Assembly: GCA_937880065.1 (NCBI GenBank) | Contig: CALFMA010000485.1 | Coordinates: 1-5,733, forward strand | Reading direction: 5' to 3' | Source of the DNA: an uncultured Ruminococcus sp. | Lineage (GTDB): Bacteria; Bacillota_A; Clostridia; Oscillospirales; Ruminococcaceae | DNA length: 5,733 nt | Part shown: piece after piece, positions 1 to 5,285 of the stretch | Layout of the letters: each line of letters begins with the position of its first letter | Numbering within the stretch: position 1 is the first letter of the stretch | Position numbers and translations under genes: made by a program | Notes under the pieces: generated by a model | Databases searched by the model: none | Told to the model about the DNA's origin: nothing | Seen by the model: only the letters and a program-made list of their open reading frames with translations

Positions 1-260
1 CTCAGAGCGTTCCCTACACAGCAATAGATATTGAGGGAGGTTCTACCGTAATACTCAAGGACGTCTCGGGTAAGATCGGCAAGATCACGGGTGAGGCGCA
101 GTTGTCGGGTGGTGACTTGAAGTTGTTATTTGCGGCTGATAAGATGTTGAAGATTATCAAAGGATTGTCGGCCGTATCGAACAATTCGTCGATTGCGGCG
201 ATATCGAAGGTTGCCGAGCAGTACGACGGAATGAGCCTCGGAATGACTTTTGCGAAGTAG
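1..260 (+). CDS. DUF4923-like lipocalin-family protein, C-terminal fragment (partial at the 5' end)
   Basis: An open frame enters from the left edge (first complete codon at position 3) and stops at TAG 258-260, giving about 85 C-terminal residues. The fragment has a run of beta-strand-like segments, then an LFAADKMLKIIKGL helix, and ends in YDGMSLGMTFAK. That ending, with a preceding LLF-x-A-DK segment, is what I remember of DUF4923 (lipocalin-like) proteins of Bacteroidales, which are usually secreted or envelope proteins of unknown function. The start and any signal peptide lie outside the window. Codon use (TTG for Leu, TCG for Ser, GCG for Ala) differs from the genes to the right of about 600 but matches the far end of the next gene. 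The family call is from memory, not a search. The reading frame itself is firm, because it ends just before a good terminator. Confidence 0.7.
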   Translation, partial: QSVPYTAIDIEGGSTVILKDVSGKIGKITGEAQLSGGDLKLLFAADKMLKIIKGLSAVSNNSSIAAISKVAEQYDGMSLGMTFAK

Positions 261-279
261 TCGTTTCGACAATCAACCA

Positions 280-318
280 AAAACCGCGTCCTTCATTGCG
301 AGGGGCGCGGTTTTGTTT
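280..318. terminator. Rho-independent terminator shared by convergent genes
   Basis: AAAACCGCG (280-288) pairs perfectly with CGCGGTTTT (306-314). A weaker inner stem (CCTTC with GAGGG) lies inside the loop. The + strand continues with TTTTGTTT and the - strand with a T run (RC of 277-283), so the hairpin can serve both the gene ending at 260 and the one ending at 339. Confidence 0.8.
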
Positions 319-338
319 ATTATTAAATAGGCATCAGC

Positions 339-1190
339 CTATCTCTTCTTGCGCTTGCGTTGCACGGTCCAGCCGAAACGTCCAATCTGCTGACCGAGAG
401 TGTAGTAATGACCGTGCATATAGGTAATCGGGCGGGCACGCTCCAACTCGAAACGACCCGTTTCGGGGTTGATGTATGCCTCGTCGGCCTGCACATTGAC
501 CACATCGGCCAGAAACATATCGTGCGAACCGAGTTCAATCACCTCGCGCACACGGCACTCGATTGCGATCGGAGCCTCCTCGATAATCGGCGCATTGACG
601 TCGAAAGGCAACGGATCCTCAATGTCGTCGTAGGCAACCTGTCCGTCTGTATATTCATAGCAGATTTCGCTTCTGCGGCTTACACCTCTTACAATTTTGT
701 GGAATTCCTGCACATCAAAGGATTTTTCAAAACGGTTGAAAACTGTAAGTTCCGCAAAATTCAGCTTATCAACCACAAGACTTCTCATATTTGCGTTGTA
801 GTTGAGGAATGTTGAACCGTCAGCAAAGAACATTACCTGATATACACCCCAGTTATCGGGCATATTTGCCAGAAGTTCCGTAACCTGCCACATACCATTA
901 TACTCGATTACGATTTTTTCTGCTCTTGATTCATAGGCAATACGTGCAAGATTAGGAATATTCATTTCCTCTTTATCTTCAATTGACTTTAATGTTACAT
1001 TTTTGCCCTTGTAGGGGAAACGTGAAGTATCAAGTTCCTCAATTCCCTCCTCAAAAGAGAGAATAAGAGTTTTTTCACCTGAATTAAATCGCTTATCCTC
1101 CATTGTTTCCTGTATAAAACGGGTTTTTCCCGCTTCAAGAAATCCTAAAAATAAAAATACGGGAATTGGTTCCTGATTGAAATTAGGCAT
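339..1190 (-). CDS. In-frame chimera: N-terminal G3E/CobW-like GTPase joined to the C-terminal half of a flavin reductase
   Basis: The 283-residue frame starts at ATG 1188-1190, with AAGGAG 7 nt upstream, 15 nt after the preceding gene. Residues 1 to about 204 are a GTPase of the COG0523-like group that pairs with CobW-type proteins in Firmicutes. It has a Walker A GFLEAGKT (16-23), a Walker-B-like IVIEYNGMW (94-102), an NRFE (152-155) where NKxD is expected, and a DIEDPLPFDVNAPIIE segment (189-204). That segment normally leads into a further C-terminal domain of roughly 100 residues. Instead, from about residue 205 the protein reads EAPIAIECRVREV, GSHDMF, ADVVNVQADE and IGRFGWTV, ending in a basic tail, as the C-terminal half of small FMN-dependent flavin reductases does. 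The reductase N-terminal half is absent. Codon use changes over the same stretch. Neither parent is complete, so function is doubtful; see the junction feature. Confidence 0.75.
   Translation of the reverse strand: MPNFNQEPIPVFLFLGFLEAGKTRFIQETMEDKRFNSGEKTLILSFEEGIEELDTSRFPYKGKNVTLKSIEDKEEMNIPNLARIAYESRAEKIVIEYNGMWQVTELLANMPDNWGVYQVMFFADGSTFLNYNANMRSLVVDKLNFAELTVFNRFEKSFDVQEFHKIVRGVSRRSEICYEYTDGQVAYDDIEDPLPFDVNAPIIEEAPIAIECRVREVIELGSHDMFLADVVNVQADEAYINPETGRFELERARPITYMHGHYYTLGQQIGRFGWTVQRKRKKR
578..640. other. Junction between two DNA sources inside the chimeric gene
   Basis: The GTPase homology ends and the flavin-reductase homology begins around residues 200-206 (about 573-593). From memory, both families carry an APIIE-like string there, so a short shared sequence could have guided the join. 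Third-position preference shifts within about 580-640: rightward, Phe is TTT and Leu is TTA/CTT with mixed GAA/GAG; leftward, Phe is TTC, Leu TTG/CTC, Glu mostly GAG and Arg CGT/CGC. The exact base cannot be fixed by eye. Confidence 0.6.
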
Positions 1191-1197
1191 AATCTAT

Positions 1198-1203
1198 CTC
1201 CTT
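1198..1203 (-). promoter_or_regulatory. Ribosome binding site of the chimeric GTPase gene
   Basis: AAGGAG on the - strand, 7 nt before ATG 1188-1190. It sits in the 15-nt gap after the upstream CobW-type gene, which supports translational linkage in one operon and confirms the start. Confidence 0.8.
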
Positions 1204-1205
1204 AA

Positions 1206-2246
1206 TCAAAGGCAGAAAAGCTTTGCAACGGCTTCTTCGTTGAGTTTTGAGCCGATTACACAAAGTCTGCCTGTAGTTTCTGCTGTTCCGTAACGTACAT
1301 CGGGAGTGCCTGGGATATAGTCAAAGTGAATCCACTTTCCGTCCTCAGCTGCTACAATTCCCTTTGCTCTTAATACGATGCCGAACTTTTCTTCATCTGC
1401 AAGTGCTTCAAGAGCCGCTGTAATTGCCTCAATTGTGTAAGGTCTTGGAGTTTCAGCACCCCAGCTTGTGAATACTTCATCTGCGTGGTGGTGATGATGT
1501 TCGTGGTCGTGGTGATGACCACAGCAGCACTCACCCTCCTCATGGTGGTGTTCATGCTCATGGTCGTGATGATGACCGCAGCAGCATTCGCCGTCCTCAT
1601 GGTGATGATGATGCTGATGCTCAATCATTTCCTTTAACTCATTTTCAAGTGTATTCTTCTGTGTCATTGCATCAACAATCTGCTTGCCGCTAAGCTCGTC
1701 CCAGTCAGTTGTTACAATGGGAGCAGTTTCGTTGAACTTGCGTACAATCTCAATTGCATCTGCGATTTTCTCCTGTGAAAGTCCACCTGTGTGACTGAGA
1801 ATTACACAGCTTGCGTGTTCAATCTGATTGTTGAAGAATTCACCGAAATTCTTCTGATACATCTTGCACTTCTTAGCGTCAACTACTGTTGTAAAGCCGT
1901 CAAGTTCAACATCGTGGCTGTCTATTTTACGAACTGCCGCAATTACGTCGCTGAGCTTGCCTACGCCCGATGGCTCGATAATAATGCGGTCAGGTTTGTA
2001 TTCTTCAAGAACCTGCACAAGTGCCTTGCCGAAATCGCCTACAAGACTACAGCAGATACAGCCTGAATTCATTTCAGTTATTTCAATTCCAGCATCTTTG
2101 AGAAATCCGCCGTCAATGCCGATTTGTCCGAACTCATTCTCGATAAGAACGAGTTTTTCACCATTGTAACCCTCTTTGATGAGCTTTTTTATAAGTGTGG
2201 TTTTTCCTGCACCGAGGAAACCTGAAAATATTGTAATTTTTGTCAT
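1206..2246 (-). CDS. CobW/COG0523-type G3E GTPase with His/Cys-rich metal-binding insert (putative metallochaperone)
   Basis: This 346-residue protein of the G3E P-loop GTPase family is thought to use GTP hydrolysis to load or traffic a metal, often zinc, in the cytoplasm. Visible are Walker A GFLGAGKT (9-16), an ENEFG segment (36-40), the family's hallmark metal motif CICC (C63, C65, C66), a Walker-B-like IIIEPSG (88-94), a His/Cys-rich insert (about 210-254) and a CobW C-terminal domain (about 260-346). The usual NKxD base-specificity motif is degenerate: SHTG stands at 151-154. I chose ATG 2244-2246 over an in-frame TTG at 2277-2279 because it sits directly before the conserved beta strand and Walker A and follows AGAAAGAAG, a weak ribosome site. 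The promoter is at 2285-2313. The stop is 15 nt before the next GTPase gene, with which it should form an operon. No Zur-like operator was recognised. The family call is secure; the metal is inference. Confidence 0.9.
   Translation of the reverse strand: MTKITIFSGFLGAGKTTLIKKLIKEGYNGEKLVLIENEFGQIGIDGGFLKDAGIEITEMNSGCICCSLVGDFGKALVQVLEEYKPDRIIIEPSGVGKLSDVIAAVRKIDSHDVELDGFTTVVDAKKCKMYQKNFGEFFNNQIEHASCVILSHTGGLSQEKIADAIEIVRKFNETAPIVTTDWDELSGKQIVDAMTQKNTLENELKEMIEHQHHHHHEDGECCCGHHHDHEHEHHHEEGECCCGHHHDHEHHHHHADEVFTSWGAETPRPYTIEAITAALEALADEEKFGIVLRAKGIVAAEDGKWIHFDYIPGTPDVRYGTAETTGRLCVIGSKLNEEAVAKLFCL
1485..1613 (-). repeat. Tandem repeat coding for the His/Cys-rich metal-binding insert
   Basis: Two units of about 57 bp (19 residues) each encode an ECCCGHHHDHEH core (residues 220-231 and 239-250), flanked by runs of His and acidic residues. 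The DNA is a CAT/CAC-rich imperfect tandem duplication with synonymous drift between copies. Such inserts bind Zn or Ni in CobW/HypB-type proteins. The two CCC triplets add thiol ligands to a His cluster. Confidence 0.85.
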
Positions 2247-2284
2247 AAAAGACCACTTCTTTCTAAAAAATAATACCAAATTAT

Positions 2285-2313
2285 ATTATAACACTTTTTA
2301 TCATTTAATGCAA
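2285..2313 (-). promoter_or_regulatory. Sigma-A-type promoter of the CobW-type GTPase operon
   Basis: Read on the - strand, TTGCAT (2308-2313), a 17-nt spacer (2291-2307) and a perfect TATAAT (2285-2290). It lies about 40 nt upstream of the chosen ATG at 2246, in AT-rich DNA just after the terminator of the upstream operon. Confidence 0.8.
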
Positions 2314-2361
2314 TAGCTGAAATAAAAATTTCCTTAAATTTTCATCATAAGGGTACAAAGC

Positions 2362-2388
2362 CAAAAGGGAGCATGACGCTCCCTTTTG
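2362..2388 (-). terminator. Rho-independent terminator of the sigma factor/dockerin operon
   Basis: A perfect 11-bp stem, CAAAAGGGAGC (2362-2372) with GCTCCCTTTTG (2378-2388), and a 5-nt loop. On the - strand the 3' arm ends in TTTTGGCTTTG. It begins 5 nt past the stop codon of the dockerin gene and so separates that operon from the CobW-type operon. Confidence 0.85.
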
Positions 2389-2393
2389 TAATA

Positions 2394-3389
2394 TTATTCA
2401 ATATTTGCCAGTTTCTTCTGAATTGCCACAGCATCGTCAACTGTAATTCCGTCGCAAGCAAAATCAGCGTTGAATTTTCCCTGTTCTGATAATTGGTACT
2501 TATCAGGATTAGCAAGTGACTGGAAAATAGCTGCGGCATCGGCGATTGTTGTTGTACTGTCGTTGTTTGCATCTCCAAACACATTATTTGCCATATCTAT
2601 TCCGCCCCCTGAAATTTCAGGTGCAGCTGATTCCGGTATAGCACCGATGCAAATACGTGTACCTGTTTCATCTTCAATTTTTTTAACAAGTGCGATACGC
2701 TCTTTTATTGTTGTTTCAGTATTTGGTATTAATGTAATAAAAGTTCCTGTATCTTTACCTAAGTATGTATATGGATAATCTGCACTAAAATCCAATGAAT
2801 AGTCAATATCAAGCTTATCGACATAATGCAGAAACTCCTCGCTATCAATTGCACTCCAATCGCCAAAAGCATATGTCAGCTGTCTGCATTTCATTGGAAT
2901 AAATGTTGGATGTACAATATTGTTTACGAGTTTAAATTCTACAAGTTCGGTAACGCCTTTCAGTTTTTCAGCAAATTCGGCAGCATCCCTTATATTTTGG
3001 GCTTTGTCACTATTTGGAAGAGATACTGAAACACCTACATAGCCACCTCCTATTTTACTTGAACTCTTGAATTTCCATTCATGATTCTGCATAGCCATGC
3101 CAACAGCCTTAGCGGCATTTTCGTCATCAGGAACACGATAATAAATATAGTCATATGGATAGTCAATTATTATAAGGTCATCCTCACTTTTATTATAGTA
3201 GGCTTTGTAATTTATGCCATATTGACTGAAATATCCACCGTCATCAAACTCATCATAATTTTCAATGACATTTTTATATTCCTCTGAATCTGTGTACCAT
3301 GTCCTGACATTGGCATTTGCAGTGATAGCAGATATAGATGAAATTGCTGTAATTGCGGATAATGCAAGGGATAATAATCTTTTTTTCAT
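2394..3389 (-). CDS. Secreted dockerin-domain protein of unknown function
   Basis: The 331-residue protein has a Sec signal peptide: KKR, a hydrophobic core rich in Leu, Ala, Ile and Ser (4-23), and a likely cleavage after ANA (24-26). A mature domain of about 240 residues (27-268) matches no enzyme family I know. It is acidic and Tyr-rich (IDYPYDYIYYRVP near 75-87; a DYSLDFSADYPYTYLG region near 196-211). The C-terminus (269-331) is a type-I-like dockerin, the module that docks proteins to cohesins of a cellulosome or cell-surface scaffold. Its first calcium loop is good (D273, N275, D277, D284). The second, ADFACDGITVDDA, is one residue short, although the helix AVAIQKKL is kept. ATG 3387-3389 is supported by AAGGAGG 7 nt upstream. 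It is the last gene of the operon with the sigma factor and the membrane protein, 73 nt after the latter, and is followed by a terminator. Confidence 0.85.
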   Translation of the reverse strand: MKKRLLSLALSAITAISSISAITANANVRTWYTDSEEYKNVIENYDEFDDGGYFSQYGINYKAYYNKSEDDLIIIDYPYDYIYYRVPDDENAAKAVGMAMQNHEWKFKSSSKIGGGYVGVSVSLPNSDKAQNIRDAAEFAEKLKGVTELVEFKLVNNIVHPTFIPMKCRQLTYAFGDWSAIDSEEFLHYVDKLDIDYSLDFSADYPYTYLGKDTGTFITLIPNTETTIKERIALVKKIEDETGTRICIGAIPESAAPEISGGGIDMANNVFGDANNDSTTTIADAAAIFQSLANPDKYQLSEQGKFNADFACDGITVDDAVAIQKKLANIE

Positions 3390-3396
3390 AGTGAGT

Positions 3397-3403
3397 CCTC
3401 CTT
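3397..3403 (-). promoter_or_regulatory. Ribosome binding site of the dockerin gene
   Basis: A near-ideal AAGGAGG on the - strand, 7 nt before ATG 3387-3389. The 73-nt gap to the upstream gene holds no convincing promoter or terminator, so read-through transcription is likely. Confidence 0.85.
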
Positions 3404-3462
3404 AAATTTAAATTCATATGCGTGTGAGTTAAAAAGCCATTGGAAACGCCTCCCTGTAAAAT

Positions 3463-4551
3463 TTATTCCGCAACAAATAATTTAAGATCTCCTGACCTGT
3501 GGGAACATAAAATCAAGGCTGGTTTACCTTGTTCCTTATAGTCGTAAACATAAAATACATAACAATCATTCAGATGTTTGTGATTAATATCACCTAAATA
3601 ATCTCTCTTATCACGTTCATCTACATATATCTTATCGACTATTTCATAATTTCTATAAAAATCCACACCGTCATATGAAATGCCGACAACTTCTCCTTTA
3701 CCATTTGTTATAATATCGAGATCCGGAATTGTGGTTGGACTTTTGCTTGTGGTAGTTGTTGTGGGAGTTGACGCAGATGTGAACGAAATTGATGTTTGTG
3801 TTGAGTATGATGTTGGCTTTGTTATTTCATTCATTTCGTCAAAACTGGTTATCGTATCATTAGGCACACTTACAATTGAGCCTGTCGTTACACGTGTATT
3901 TGCTGTGCATGCCGGTTGAGTCACAGCACTTTCGGGTAAGGCGGGTGATATGGCGGAGCCGGTTGTTGTCGGCTCATATTTTGAGGCAGTCGCCTCTGTT
4001 GTCGGCTTTTTTGTAGTTGTCATTGATATCGGCTCATCTTTTGCAGTAGTCTGTGTATTTGTGACAGTTACAGTTTCCGCAAGCTGAGTTTCCGTGATAG
4101 TGGCGGTATTTTCCGTATATACGGCAGTTGTACTTGTTGCCGATGATGTCTTTTTCGTGGTTATATCTGAAACTGTTACCCTTTGGGTATGGGGAATTTC
4201 AACAGTTGTGGCTGCACCTGTTTCCGCAGAATTTACAGTAATATCGGCAGCAGTTGAAGTTGTGGTTTCGGCTGTACATTCAGCTGTACATTCAGAGGAT
4301 ATTGTCAATGCACCGCTTTCCGCAGGCTCTGTGGAATTACCAACAACGCTTGATGAGTTATACTTATCAAAATCGGCAGAATTTTTAATCGCATCGTTAT
4401 TCCATATGCTGAAACCGATACCTACCGCCGCACAAATTCCCGAAACGGAATAGGCTGTACGCCTTATAATGGCTGTTTTACGCTGTTTTTCAGCTATAAC
4501 GCTATCGCCGTATTTCATAATCAATTCAGCCTTTTTTCTTAGTCTGTTCAT
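3463..4551 (-). CDS. Single-pass membrane protein with Thr/Ser-rich extracellular linker; putative partner or anti-sigma regulator
   Basis: The protein is 362 residues from ATG 4549-4551, chosen because AAAGGAGG lies 6 nt upstream; an in-frame start at 4585-4587 lacks this. Residues 1-31 are short and basic (RLRKK, EKQRK, IIRR) and predicted cytoplasmic. Residues about 32-50 (AYSVSGICAAVGIGFSIW) are one transmembrane helix, N-in by the positive-inside rule. Residues about 55-275 are a low-complexity linker dominated by Thr, Ser and Ala with scattered Glu and Pro, as in wall-spanning stalks. Residues about 275-362 form a small compositionally normal domain (NGKGEVVGISYDGVDFYRNYEI, then KIYVDERDKRDYLGD, then ALILCSHRSGDLKLFVAE) that I do not recognise. 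The start overlaps the sigma factor gene by 26 bp, which implies translational coupling. By position and topology it could hold the sigma factor with its cytoplasmic tail while sensing outside, as RsgI-type or ECF anti-sigma proteins do. No known anti-sigma domain is visible, so that role is inference. Confidence 0.8.
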   Translation of the reverse strand: MNRLRKKAELIMKYGDSVIAEKQRKTAIIRRTAYSVSGICAAVGIGFSIWNNDAIKNSADFDKYNSSSVVGNSTEPAESGALTISSECTAECTAETTTSTAADITVNSAETGAATTVEIPHTQRVTVSDITTKKTSSATSTTAVYTENTATITETQLAETVTVTNTQTTAKDEPISMTTTKKPTTEATASKYEPTTTGSAISPALPESAVTQPACTANTRVTTGSIVSVPNDTITSFDEMNEITKPTSYSTQTSISFTSASTPTTTTTSKSPTTIPDLDIITNGKGEVVGISYDGVDFYRNYEIVDKIYVDERDKRDYLGDINHKHLNDCYVFYVYDYKEQGKPALILCSHRSGDLKLFVAE

Positions 4552-5089
4552 TTTTATCCTCCTTTCCCATTTCTGCTTTAAGGGCATTTTTCGCCCTGTA
4601 AATTATATCTGAAATTTGTTTGTTAGTTTTTCCCATTATCCTTGCGACTTGGGAATTATCAAGCTCCTCGAAAAATATGAGATGCAAAACCTGTAGATAT
4701 TCGGGCTTCAGTCGCTGAATTGCCCTGTTCAGTTTTGCCTTATCCTCTGATTTTATGTATTCAGCTTCAATATCTGTTTCATCTGACAGATAGAAATAAT
4801 CATCAAGGGAGGATAGTTTGCTTTTTTTATGCTTTTTCATATAATTGACGGCTATATTTTTAGCCATTGCATAAAGCCACGTCCTGAAAGCACAATCTCC
4901 TCGGAACCTTGGTTTAGCTGTATAAAGCTTCAGAAATACCTCGTCAGATATTTCTTCCGCATAGTGATAATCATTGACAAAGCTGTTTATAAATAGTATC
5001 AGGCTATTTTCAAATTCTTCAATAAGTTCGATAAAACCTTCTTTGTCGCCTTGCAGGAAACGGGTATAATTTCTCTCACCGTTATCCAT
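4526..5089 (-). CDS. ECF-type RNA polymerase sigma-70 family factor
   Basis: The 187-residue protein has the two-domain layout of ECF sigma factors. Region 2 (about 14-86) contains AEEISDEVFLKLY (44-56) and FRTWLYAMAKNIAVNYMKKHK (68-88), the core-binding and -10-recognition helices. A linker with acidic residues follows (about 92-116). Region 4 (about 117-172) has LKPEYLQVLHLIFFEELDNSQVA and the helix-turn-helix NSQVARIMGKTNKQISDIIYRAK (145-167) that reads the -35 element. The length is typical of the family. ATG 5087-5089 is preceded by AAGGAG at 6 nt. The Lys-rich C-terminal tail (KEDKNEQTKKKG) overlaps the start of the membrane-protein gene. It is first in an operon with that gene and the dockerin gene, so it may direct transcription of its own operon or of surface genes elsewhere. 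No ECF-like AAC/CGTC promoter pair was identified upstream. Confidence 0.93.
   Translation of the reverse strand: MDNGERNYTRFLQGDKEGFIELIEEFENSLILFINSFVNDYHYAEEISDEVFLKLYTAKPRFRGDCAFRTWLYAMAKNIAVNYMKKHKKSKLSSLDDYFYLSDETDIEAEYIKSEDKAKLNRAIQRLKPEYLQVLHLIFFEELDNSQVARIMGKTNKQISDIIYRAKNALKAEMGKEDKNEQTKKKG
4558..4565 (-). promoter_or_regulatory. Ribosome binding site that decides the membrane-protein start
   Basis: AAAGGAGG on the - strand, 6 nt before ATG 4549-4551, lies inside the 3' end of the sigma gene. Its strength places the start at 4551 rather than at the upstream in-frame codon at 4587. Confidence 0.85.
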
Positions 5090-5095
5090 TATTTT

Positions 5096-5101
5096 CTCCT
5101 T
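5096..5101 (-). promoter_or_regulatory. Ribosome binding site of the sigma factor gene
   Basis: AAGGAG on the - strand, 6 nt before ATG 5087-5089. It lies only 8 nt from the end of the fold-back element at 5110, so that element directly abuts the translation-initiation region. Confidence 0.8.
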
Positions 5102-5109
5102 GAAAAGTT

Positions 5110-5285
5110 AAGACAATACCGCACAGAGCTTGTGCGAAAGATGCGCAGTCAAATTTTTTGTCAGATTGTACAGAAATTTCGCAGGCATACTGCCGTATGT
5201 CAAGGGATTTCTGTGCAAGCTGGCGGAAAATATGCAAGCAGATTTCGTGCAAAGCCGTCAGTCGGGCTTTGTGCGGTGTTGCCTT
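5110..5285. mobile_element. MITE-like fold-back element with terminal inverted repeats
   Basis: Left end AAGACAATACCGCACAGAGC (5110-5129) and the reverse complement of the right end (5266-5285), AAGGCAACACCGCACAAAGC, match at 17 of 20 positions. The similarity continues inward almost to the centre: TTGTGCGAAA against TTTGCACGAAA, and TTGTACAGAAAT against TTGCACAGAAAT. At the centre is GCATACTGCCGTATGT (5185-5200), itself nearly palindromic. The right arm has about 12 extra bases making a private hairpin, AAAGCC (5251-5256) with GGCTTT (5265-5270). There is no transposase and no convincing coding potential. The size (about 176 bp) and end structure fit a non-autonomous miniature element. No clean target-site duplication is visible. 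It could equally be a conserved structured leader RNA. Confidence 0.7.

Noticed and set aside
360..815. + strand open frame of about 150 codons opposite the chimeric gene
   Set aside because: It is antisense to clear protein homology and has no ribosome site or family resemblance.
1370..1624. Met/Thr/Ile-rich frame overlapping the His-rich region
   Set aside because: It is the +1 reading of the CAT/CAC repeat that encodes the His cluster; low complexity, with no start signal.
3680..4453. + strand Val-rich frames opposite the membrane protein linker
   Set aside because: They are the complement of Thr codons (ACx giving GTx/xGT), an artefact of the low-complexity linker.
4526..5089. Assignment of the sigma factor to the SigI family
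   Set aside because: The region 2 plus region 4 layout and the length fit a standard ECF factor, and the adjacent membrane protein shows no recognisable RsgI anti-sigma domain.
5190..5203. TTGACA on the - strand inside the fold-back element as a -35 box for the sigma gene
   Set aside because: No acceptable -10 hexamer lies 16-18 nt downstream; the nearest, TACAAT, is 27 nt away.
5158..5283. Open frame reading through the fold-back element into the ATPase remnant
   Set aside because: It begins at a TTG with no ribosome binding site, and its N-terminal 42 codons are simply the repeat element translated. Only the part from 5284 resembles a protein family.
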